This document shows positions 54,866 through 64,000 of a stretch of DNA of 64,000 nucleotides, piece after piece. Position 1 is the first letter of the stretch, and every line of letters begins with the position of its first letter. Origin of the DNA: DATDFB01 sp035276475 (lineage in GTDB: Bacteria > Acidobacteriota > Thermoanaerobaculia > Gp7-AA8); contig DATELQ010000039.1 in NCBI GenBank assembly GCA_035276475.1, positions 8,207 to 72,206 of the forward strand, written 5' to 3'. Position numbers and translations under genes: made by a program. The notes under the pieces were generated by a model. It did no database searches. It had not been told where the DNA came from and was given only the letters and a program-made list of their open reading frames with translations.

Positions 54866-57328
54866 TTAGATCTGCCCGCTCGCCGGCGGGTAATCCTCGG
54901 CACGGATCAGGATCTCGCGCGGCTTCGACCCTTGCGACGGGCCGACCACCCCGTTCGCTTCCATGATCTCGATGAGCCGCGCGGCGCGGGAGTAGCCGAG
55001 CTTCATGCGGCGCTGCAGGTACGACGCGCTGGCCTGCCCGGTCGACAGCACCACGCGCACGGCCTCGTCGTACTTCGGATCCTCCAGGTACTCGATCCCG
55101 TCCGCGCCGCTCTTCTCTTCGGCCGACTTCGTGATCTCCTCGAGAAACTTCGGCTCGCCCTGATTCTTCTTCACGAAGTCGACGATCTCCACGATCTCCT
55201 TCTCCGACACGTACGCGCCGTGGATGCGGCGGATGCGCGCCGTGCCGGGCGGGAGGAAGAGCATGTCGCCGTTGCCGAGGAGCTTCTCGGAGCCCTGCGT
55301 GTCGAGAATCGTGCGCGAGTCGATCTTCGAGGCCACCTGGTAGGAAATGCGCGACGGGAAATTCGCCTTGATCACGCCCGTGATCACGTCGACCGAAGGC
55401 CGCTGCGTGGCCACGATCAGGTGGATGCCGACCGCGCGGGCCTTCTGCGCCAGGCGCGTCACCGAGTCCTCCACGTCCTTCGGCGAGATCATCATCAGGT
55501 CCGCAAATTCGTCGATGATGATCACGATGTACTGCATCGGCTCGGGCGTCGGCGCGTCGTCGTCGGGCGCGGCCTTGCGCGCGCGGCGGTGCGCCTCCGG
55601 ATCCTTCAAGAGAGCGTTGTACTGGTCGATGTTGCGCACCCCGCACTCGGCCAGCGTACGGTAGCGGTTCTCCATCTCCGCGACCGCCCAGATCAGCGCG
55701 TTCGACGCCAGCTTCGGGTCCGTCACGATCGGGTGCAGCAGGTGCGGGATGTCCTCGTAAATCTTCAGCTCGACCATCTTCGGATCGATCATCAGCATGC
55801 GGAGCTGCTTCGGCAGCGCCTTGTAGAGCAGCGAAACGATCATCGAGTTGAGGCCGACCGACTTGCCCGCGCCGGTGGCGCCGGCGACGAGGAGGTGGGG
55901 CATGCGCGCGAGGTCGGTGACGACCGGCTCGCCGTGAATGTCTTTGCCGAGGGCGAGCGAGAGGAGCGACGGCGAGACGTGGAACGTCTCCGTGTCGACG
56001 ATGTCGCGCAGGGCGATGATCTCGCGCTTCTTGTTCGGCACCTCGATGCCCACCGTCGACGAGCCGCTGATGCGCTCGATGCGGATCGACTCCGCCTTCA
56101 GCGCCAGCGCCAGATCGTCGCCGAGATTCACGACCTTGGCGTACTTCACGCCGGCGGAGGGCTTGAACTCGAACGTCGTCACCACCGGGCCGGGGTGATA
56201 CGCCGTCACCTCGCCTTCGACCGAGAACTCGCGGCAGCGCTCCTCGATCAGGTGCCCGATGGCGAGGAAGTTCTTGTGCACCTCGTCGTTGATCTGATCC
56301 TGCTTCGGACCGGCGGCGAGGAGGTTGACGGGGGGAAGCTGGTCGTTGCCGCGACGCACCTCGCGGCGCGCCGGCTTTGCCGCCGGGCGGGCGGCGGGGC
56401 GGGACGGCTTGGCGCGGATGACCGGCGGCTCGTCGAGATAGAGCGGCGCTTCGAATTCGGGTTCCGGTTCCGGCTCGGGCTCCGGGGCCGGACGCGGCGC
56501 GACATACAGCTCGAACGGGTCGGGCCGCTCCTGCTTCGACAACTCCTCGGCTGCCTTGCGCAGATCGGCCTTCGTCACCTTGCGGATCTGGAATCGTCCC
56601 GCACCTTTGACCTCGCGCACCACCGGCACGTCGTCGTCGATGCCGCCCTCGACGAGGCGGAGCTGTGGCGGCGCGTCGATCTTCTCGAGGTGCTTGCGGA
56701 CCACCGCCTCTTTCATCTTCTCGCGGCGCCGGCGCTCGGTGAAGCGCGCCCACTGCAGCGACAGCGCGCGGCCGCCGCCGAGGAGCTTCTGCTGGATGCC
56801 GCCGAACACCGCGGCGAGGCTGATGCGCGTCGCCAGCAGAATGCCGACCAAGAGCGCCGTGACCAGCACGATCGCCGCGCCGGTGTGGTTGAGATTCGCC
56901 GAGGCGGCGCGATTGATCTCCGCGCCGAGGTAACCGCCGGAGGGGATCAGCGCGTTGCGCAGCCACACCTTGCCGATCGCGAGATCGAAGAGCGGCGGGA
57001 GAACCACCGTCAGCAGCGCGAAGCCGATCAGCTTCGTCTGCGCGTACTCGATCTCGCGCGCGCGAAAGCGCTGCCAGCCGATGACCAGCAGCACCGCGGG
57101 AAAGAGCAGCGATGCAAAGCCGAAGAAGCTGACGAAGAGCCAGGCCATCGTCGCGCCGTAGTAGCCGATGGCGTTGGCAATGACGGTGTTGGTCGAGGTA
57201 TGGAACGCGGAGGAGTCGTCGGTGTGATACGTGACGAGCGAGAGCAGCAGCATCGTCCCGGCCGCCAAAACGACCAGTCCGACGAGCTCCCCACCGCGCC
57301 GGCTTCGAGTGAATTCAAGAAGCTGCAT
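54866..57328 (-). CDS. ftsK: DNA translocase FtsK/SpoIIIE
   Basis: The 820-residue protein has four N-terminal membrane segments (~20-170), a Pro/Glu-rich linker (~265-330), and the motor: Walker A GATGAGKSVGLN (~478-490), Walker B VIIIDEFADLMM (~600) and the RecA-like sensors (ATQRPSVDVITG). The C-terminal gamma domain (~750-820; VVLSTGQASASYLQRRMKLG, GYSRAARLIEIME) reads KOPS-type DNA signs. It pumps chromosome ends during division. Its 3' end touches the glycosyltransferase gene's stop, with no room for separate terminators. Confidence 0.97.
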   Translation of the reverse strand: MQLLEFTRSRRGGELVGLVVLAAGTMLLLSLVTYHTDDSSAFHTSTNTVIANAIGYYGATMAWLFVSFFGFASLLFPAVLLVIGWQRFRAREIEYAQTKLIGFALLTVVLPPLFDLAIGKVWLRNALIPSGGYLGAEINRAASANLNHTGAAIVLVTALLVGILLATRISLAAVFGGIQQKLLGGGRALSLQWARFTERRRREKMKEAVVRKHLEKIDAPPQLRLVEGGIDDDVPVVREVKGAGRFQIRKVTKADLRKAAEELSKQERPDPFELYVAPRPAPEPEPEPEPEFEAPLYLDEPPVIRAKPSRPAARPAAKPARREVRRGNDQLPPVNLLAAGPKQDQINDEVHKNFLAIGHLIEERCREFSVEGEVTAYHPGPVVTTFEFKPSAGVKYAKVVNLGDDLALALKAESIRIERISGSSTVGIEVPNKKREIIALRDIVDTETFHVSPSLLSLALGKDIHGEPVVTDLARMPHLLVAGATGAGKSVGLNSMIVSLLYKALPKQLRMLMIDPKMVELKIYEDIPHLLHPIVTDPKLASNALIWAVAEMENRYRTLAECGVRNIDQYNALLKDPEAHRRARKAAPDDDAPTPEPMQYIVIIIDEFADLMMISPKDVEDSVTRLAQKARAVGIHLIVATQRPSVDVITGVIKANFPSRISYQVASKIDSRTILDTQGSEKLLGNGDMLFLPPGTARIRRIHGAYVSEKEIVEIVDFVKKNQGEPKFLEEITKSAEEKSGADGIEYLEDPKYDEAVRVVLSTGQASASYLQRRMKLGYSRAARLIEIMEANGVVGPSQGSKPREILIRAEDYPPASGQI

Positions 57329-57381
57329 TCCCGCCCAACACTCCCAGGCCGTTGAGTTTAGCAGGAAATGAAGCTTCCCGG

Positions 57382-58494
57382 TCAGTAGCGCGGCGTGGGG
57401 TCGCCGCCGGCGTCGCCGATGTTGAAGACGCCGAACATCCCGTCATGCGCGCCGCAGAGCGTGTTCGTGCAGAAGTAGGAGTACGTCCCTTGCTTCTTCA
57501 CCACGAACGTCGCCTCGTACGTCGTGCCGGGGTTCGTCGCGCCGTGCGCCGGAAACACGTCGAACCCGTTCGGGTCCTGCAGCTCGAAGCCGTGCGGCCC
57601 GTCCATCACCGTCACGCGCACCGTCACGGTGTCGCCGACTGTGAGGGCATCCGCGCCGGTGACGTCGATGTGGTTGTTGTGCTCGACGACGGTGAGGATT
57701 TTGTTCGTGTTCGTCGGCGTCGACGACGGCGGGTTCGTGTCCTCCGTCGCGGGGATGTAGGTCGGATCGGTCGTGCCGTTGTCGACGATCGACGCGTAGG
57801 CGACGATCGGCTGGTCGGACGTGTAGCCGATCCAGGCGTCGCTCAGGTCCGCGCCCGCGGGCGCGCCGAAGAAGCCGCGCATCTCCGACGGGCCGATGAC
57901 CGCGTACGGCGCGACCGTCAACGTCTTGGCGTCGCCGACGAGCGCGTTGTTTTTGTCGTAGAGCCGCCACGTCGTATTCGCGGTGGCGTTGTTCGGATTC
58001 AGGATGCCCATGTTCGTCCGGAACGTCCCCTGCTGTCCGTTCGAGCCGTTCGCCTTGATCTGCAGCAGCAGGCCGTTCTTCTTCGCGCTCGCGGAGTCGA
58101 TGCCGGGGAGGAACTGGCCGAGCGTGCCGTTGGCGGCGACGGAGTAGATCTTCTGCGTGGCCGCGAAGTCATCGGCCGAGGAGAGGCGGATACCGCCGAG
58201 GCGCGTGTCGTGGAAGAGCGCGGTGATGGCGTCGTCGTAGACGGCCATCTGGCGCGGATGAACCGTGATCGTCGTCGGCTGGGCGCCGCTGTTGTCGCCG
58301 CCGCCGGTCGGGAGGAAGTACGCCTGGATCTGGATGTCCTTCGTGGACGAGGGGTTGAAGATGCGCAGATCGGTGCGGAACGAGCCGACGCCGCCGTTTC
58401 CAACCGTGCCGCCGATGCTCAGGAACACATCTTTAGAAAGTCCGAGGGTTGCGAGACCGCAGAGAAGGAGGAAGAGCGTCGCTGTTCGTCGCAT
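57382..58494 (-). CDS. Secreted protein with C-terminal CuA-like cupredoxin domain
   Basis: The 370-residue product has a signal peptide (RRTATLFLLLCGLATLGLS). Residues ~25-255 form two similar beta-domains (GSFRTDLRIFNPSS and GTFRTNMGILNPNN begin the halves). The C-terminal ~100 residues are a cupredoxin (VVEHNNHIDVTGADALTVGD) with copper ligands HGF and YFCTNTLCGAHDGMFG. The Cys-Cys-His-Met set is close to a CuA site, but the second Cys is five residues after the first, not four. An envelope redox role is plausible. Confidence 0.75.
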   Translation of the reverse strand: MRRTATLFLLLCGLATLGLSKDVFLSIGGTVGNGGVGSFRTDLRIFNPSSTKDIQIQAYFLPTGGGDNSGAQPTTITVHPRQMAVYDDAITALFHDTRLGGIRLSSADDFAATQKIYSVAANGTLGQFLPGIDSASAKKNGLLLQIKANGSNGQQGTFRTNMGILNPNNATANTTWRLYDKNNALVGDAKTLTVAPYAVIGPSEMRGFFGAPAGADLSDAWIGYTSDQPIVAYASIVDNGTTDPTYIPATEDTNPPSSTPTNTNKILTVVEHNNHIDVTGADALTVGDTVTVRVTVMDGPHGFELQDPNGFDVFPAHGATNPGTTYEATFVVKKQGTYSYFCTNTLCGAHDGMFGVFNIGDAGGDPTPRY

Positions 58495-58528
58495 GCGAAG
58501 AGAGATTATCCACGAGATCACTTGCCAA

Positions 58529-58544
58529 AGTGACGCGGATCACA
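58529..58544. promoter_or_regulatory. CRP/FNR-type palindrome
   Basis: AGTGA-CGCGGA-TCACA matches TGTGA-N6-TCACA at nine of ten positions. It lies 35-50 bases before the start of the cupredoxin gene on the minus strand. A second perfect inverted repeat ACACTC-G-GAGTGT (58542-58554) overlaps its end. Confidence 0.5.
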
Positions 58545-58569
58545 CTCGGAGTGTCACGTTATTGCAAAG

Positions 58570-58663
58570 ACAGGTGACAGGTCACAGGGGACAGGTCACA
58601 GGTGGAAACCATCGCGAGAAACCACCTGTCACCCGTGACCTGTGACCTGTGACCCGTGACCTG
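58570..58663. repeat. Dispersed long-hairpin repeat, copy 3 (ACAGGGCACAGG family)
   Basis: The left arm (58570-58609) is made of ACAGGTGACAGGTCACAGG-type words ending GGTGGAAACC. The right arm (58620-58663) is AACCACCTGTCACCCGTGAC followed by CTGTGACCTGTGAC words. Pairing covers about 40 bases with a ten-base loop. Sequence words differ from copies 1 and 2 (GTGACAG in place of GGGCACAG), but architecture and the GGTGG/CCACC tips are the same. It stands just after the mutase stop. Confidence 0.85.
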
Positions 58664-58666
58664 CCT

Positions 58667-60405
<1,739 letters not shown>

Positions 60406-60409
<4 letters not shown>

Positions 60410-60780
60410 TCAGGCATCCTATCAAAGCGAGGTTTGCGCTTCTCCAGAAACGCGGCCAGCCCTTCCTGCGGCTCGCCGGCGGCGAAGAGCAGCGCGAACG
60501 CGGCGCGCTCGAGCGCGTCGCCGCCGCGGCGCGGGAGGACCTCCGCGGCGATGTCGAGTGCAAGTTTGCTGCGCGCGCCGATCTCGAACGTGCCGTCGGC
60601 GACGGAGCGCGCGTCGAGCTCGCCGAGGAGATAGCGGCGGTACGAGGAGGCGCCAAGGCGCCAGACCAGCGCGCCGGCGAGCGACGCGTCGACCGTCAGC
60701 GTGGCGCTGCCGGTGACGACGAGCCAGTCCGCGAGCAGATCGTCCGCAGTGATCGCCCCCTCGGCCACCGCGACTCTCAT
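60406..60780 (-). CDS. Short enoyl-CoA-hydratase-like protein (C-terminal crotonase half)
   Basis: The 124-residue product ends with ERAAFALLFAAGEPQEGLAA then FLEKRKPRF, the usual crotonase C-terminus. The N-terminal half with the oxyanion-hole motifs is absent; full-length relatives have ~260 residues. It overlaps the mutase start (ATGA) and the methyltransferase stop (ATGA), so it is kept in a tight operon. It may be a structural partner of the mutase or a remnant. Catalysis as a hydratase is unlikely. Confidence 0.6.
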
Positions 60781-61472
60781 CGCTTCCTCGCCACGAGCAG
60801 CAATCCCGGCCCGAACGGAATCCATCCGAAGAGGCGGTCGACGTTGAAGACCGCGCGCACGATGCCGACCAGCCACCGCGCACGCCCCGCCCGCGCCACC
60901 GACTGCAGCGCCGCGTCGCTCGTCACCGCGCGGCGCGCCCGGCGCTTGTTCATCGGCAAGAGAAACACCGTGTCGTACGCGAGCACGATCGGGAATCCCC
61001 AGAACTTCGCCTTCACGATCTCGAATCCGCCGAAAAGCGCCGCGAGCTGCGCGCGCGCGTAGCGGCGACGGTGCTCGTAGTAGTCGTCGCTCGCCGACCA
61101 GAGCGACTGCAGCGCCGGCACCGTGGCGATGCACGTCCCGCCGCTGCGCAGCACCCGCCCGATCTCCCGCGCCGCGCCGGCGTCGTCGTCGAGGTGCTCG
61201 AGCGTCTCGCCCGTCGTCACGGCGTCGAACGCGCCGTCGCGGAACGGCATGCGCGTCATGTCGCCGACGACGCTCGGCGTGCCGTTGCGCCTGGCGAAGA
61301 GCGCCGCATCGAGCGCGTAGTCGATGCCGATCACGCGATGTCCGCGCTGCTGCATCCGCCGCGCAAGCTGCCCCAACCCGACGGCGCCGTCGAGGACGCG
61401 CGCGCCGGCGGAGAGGCGCTCGACCTCATCGAGAATGATGCCGAGGCGGTATTCGTGACGCGGCCCGAACAT
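60777..61472 (-). CDS. Class I SAM-dependent methyltransferase
   Basis: The 231-residue protein has motif I (GARVLDGAVGLGQLARRMQQ), an acidic residue in VIGIDYALDAA, GDMTRMPFRDGAFDAVTTGE (post-II) and LRSGGTCIATVPAL (post-III). The form is that of UbiE/COQ5-like methyltransferases. The C-terminal part (FWGFPIVLAYDTVFLLPMNK) may contact the membrane. Substrate unknown. First gene of the three-gene unit with the short crotonase and the mutase. Confidence 0.85.
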   Translation of the reverse strand: MFGPRHEYRLGIILDEVERLSAGARVLDGAVGLGQLARRMQQRGHRVIGIDYALDAALFARRNGTPSVVGDMTRMPFRDGAFDAVTTGETLEHLDDDAGAAREIGRVLRSGGTCIATVPALQSLWSASDDYYEHRRRYARAQLAALFGGFEIVKAKFWGFPIVLAYDTVFLLPMNKRRARRAVTSDAALQSVARAGRARWLVGIVRAVFNVDRLFGWIPFGPGLLLVARKR

Positions 61473-61517
61473 CTCGGGCTGCGTCCCCCACTGGTGCGTG
61501 CCGGCCGCGCTCGTCGA

Positions 61518-62849
61518 TTACCTCGGCGACACCGTCGCGGTGGCGCTGTCGCGCGAGCCGCAGGCGTTGGTCACGCGCACCCAGAACTCCGTCCCCGTCG
61601 TGATCGGCGGCGTCTGCAGCGTGTTCGACGTCGCCCCCGCGATCGGGAACGCCGTCGAGCCGCTGTGGCCCTGGTACCACTGGTACTTGAACGGGCCGTT
61701 GCCGCCGGGGACGACTTTCAGGTTCGCGCGCGAGCCCGAGGTGACGCTCTGCGTCTGCGTGCCGAGATCGTTCACGCCGAGGATGAACGGCGGCTGGCAG
61801 TCGACGAAGACGAGCACGTAGTCGAATTGATCGGCGATGTCGTCGCGCGAGGCCTTGACCGTGACGACGTACGTGCCGGCCGGCGTGTCGGGGCCGATGG
61901 TGATGCGCACCGTCCGCGCCTCGGTGCCCTCGACGTCGGGCGTGCGCGGGAGGAACTGCACGGTCGAGTCGTCGGGCAGCCCGGTCGCGGTGTAGGTCGT
62001 GACCTTGTCGGCCGGCGCCGGGAGGTAGAGCGTCGAGTTCACGTCGACGGTCTCGAGGTTCGCGGCGAAGACCTCGTGCGGATCGAGGATCAGGTTCTGG
62101 CTGCCCGCGCCGGCGGCGCCGCCGCACTGGTTGACGATGTCGACGATGATGTCGGAGAGGTCGCTGGCGTCGGGCTTGGCCTGCTTGAAGAGGCCGGACG
62201 ACGTCGTGGCGACGTCTTTCATGATGCGGATGATCTCCGCCTCGGGGGTGTTGCCGGTCGGGACGTAGACGGCGGTGACGTGGATGTCGGCCGCGGCGGC
62301 CTGCGTGGCGAAGTTGTGCGCGGCGACGTCGTGCGTGCCGGCGACGTACTGGCAGGTGAAGGCCTGCGGCAGGGTGTCGGTGATGAGGATGATGATCTTG
62401 GCCGCCTGCGAGCGGAAGCCGCCGGTGAAGGCGTTGAGCTGCGCGCCCTCGGAGCCGGTGCGCGGGCCGAGGGCGTTGACGACGGCGTTGATGGCTTCGT
62501 CGTACGGCACGCCGCCGCAGCCGCCGGAGACGGCCAGCTTCGAGGTGGCGGTGTTGAATGCGGTGCGGTCGGAGGAGAGGTTCTCGATGACGTCGACGTT
62601 GTTGTCGGGCATGCCGACCACCGCGAATTGGAAGTCGCCGGCCGACGCGACCTCGACGGCGTCGGCGATCTTGCCGACCTGCGTCTGCACCTGGTTGATG
62701 ACGTTGGTCATCGAGCCGGTCTCGTCGATGATGAACACGACGTCCATCGGCCCGCAACTCTGCGCGTGCGCCGGGGTCGCGAGGACGACCCCAAGGAGCA
62801 CCGCCGCTACCACCCCGAAAGCACGTGCGCGCAACGTAGCCATCTTCAC
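61518..62849 (-). CDS. Secreted VWA-domain protein
   Basis: The 443-residue product has a signal peptide (AFGVVAAVLLGVVLATPAHA) followed at once by a VWA domain (~30-235) with the metal site IIDETGSMTNV. Extra Cys (CGGVPYDEAINA, FTCQYVAGTHDV, QCGG) suggest disulfides. A beta-sandwich region (~240-355) and an Ig-like C-terminal domain (~360-443, KYQWYQGHSGS, EFWVRVTNACGSRDSATATV) follow. It is exported, probably an adhesin or scaffold. The downstream methyltransferase starts 45 bases after its stop and may be separate. Confidence 0.82.
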   Translation of the reverse strand: MKMATLRARAFGVVAAVLLGVVLATPAHAQSCGPMDVVFIIDETGSMTNVINQVQTQVGKIADAVEVASAGDFQFAVVGMPDNNVDVIENLSSDRTAFNTATSKLAVSGGCGGVPYDEAINAVVNALGPRTGSEGAQLNAFTGGFRSQAAKIIILITDTLPQAFTCQYVAGTHDVAAHNFATQAAAADIHVTAVYVPTGNTPEAEIIRIMKDVATTSSGLFKQAKPDASDLSDIIVDIVNQCGGAAGAGSQNLILDPHEVFAANLETVDVNSTLYLPAPADKVTTYTATGLPDDSTVQFLPRTPDVEGTEARTVRITIGPDTPAGTYVVTVKASRDDIADQFDYVLVFVDCQPPFILGVNDLGTQTQSVTSGSRANLKVVPGGNGPFKYQWYQGHSGSTAFPIAGATSNTLQTPPITTGTEFWVRVTNACGSRDSATATVSPR

Positions 62850-62890
62850 ACTCCCCTGTAAGCGCGGTTAATTGCCGGATTATACCGAAC

Positions 62891-64000
<1,110 letters not shown>

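Noticed and set aside
58570..58663. Hairpin read as a tRNA or structured RNA
   Set aside because: No cloverleaf or T-arm signature; the arms are simple word repeats shared with two other intergenic copies.

Overview
This window is high-GC bacterial chromosome with tightly packed genes: most gaps are below 200 bases, ATGA/GTGA start-stop overlaps are common, and several convergent gene pairs overlap at their 3' ends. A porin-like barrel, lipoproteins with lipoboxes, many secreted beta-rich proteins and a fused Kgd-type 2-oxoglutarate decarboxylase point to a diderm heterotroph. The BMC shell proteins resemble, from memory, those of Haliangium ochraceum. An Acidobacteriota-like organism fits best, but this is inference because no rRNA gene is present. 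I saw no tRNA, rRNA, CRISPR array, transposase or phage gene. The window starts inside metG and ends inside alaS.

Layout: (1) 1-4941: metG end, a large secreted repeat protein and an alkaline-phosphatase-superfamily hydrolase. (2) 5072-10160: a complete bacterial microcompartment operon on the minus strand. In transcription order it encodes an RpiB-DeoC fusion, BMC-T, BMC-H, BMC-P, acylating aldehyde dehydrogenase, BMC-T, BMC-P and BMC-P. (3) 10161-18232: tandem repeats, a SnoaL-like protein, a kelch propeller, an NHLP-leader-like small protein, a porin, a PAS/DUF4388 protein, an AI-2E transporter family protein, thioredoxin 2 and a double GNAT protein. (4) 18213-20207: an ECF sigma factor with a TIR/NDT-like protein, then a PAP2 phosphatase. 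(5) 20208-30005: Kgd and general metabolism (phosphoesterase, TerB-like, YpdA-like reductase, agmatinase family, an XRE regulator with phased operator repeats, a Cys/Met PLP enzyme). (6) 30036-33606: a GNAT-methyltransferase fusion with a lower-GC membrane partner, and a B3/B4-domain protein. (7) 33718-40044: c-di-GMP signalling (REC-GGDEF; PAS/GAF/GGDEF/EAL), a site-2-type protease and a geranylgeranyl-reductase-like flavoprotein. (8) 40048-54864: secreted proteins, Kup, EF-P, envelope proteins, VWA lipoprotein, phosphoesterase and a PMT-type glycosyltransferase. (9) 54866-64000: FtsK, a CuA-like cupredoxin protein, a methyltransferase / short crotonase / acyl-CoA mutase operon, a secreted VWA protein and alaS.

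The clearest coherent system is the microcompartment. DeoC would split deoxyribose-5-phosphate into glyceraldehyde-3-phosphate and acetaldehyde, and the CoA-acylating dehydrogenase would convert acetaldehyde to acetyl-CoA inside the shell. The isomerase RpiB is fused to DeoC, and the joint contains a helix resembling the N-terminal cargo peptide of the dehydrogenase. Other items of interest are several families of short palindromic repeats (one inside a reading frame), a hairpin that would hide a ribosome binding site, four 10-bp-phased repeats over the promoter of an XRE regulator, and an orphan RiPP-precursor-like gene.
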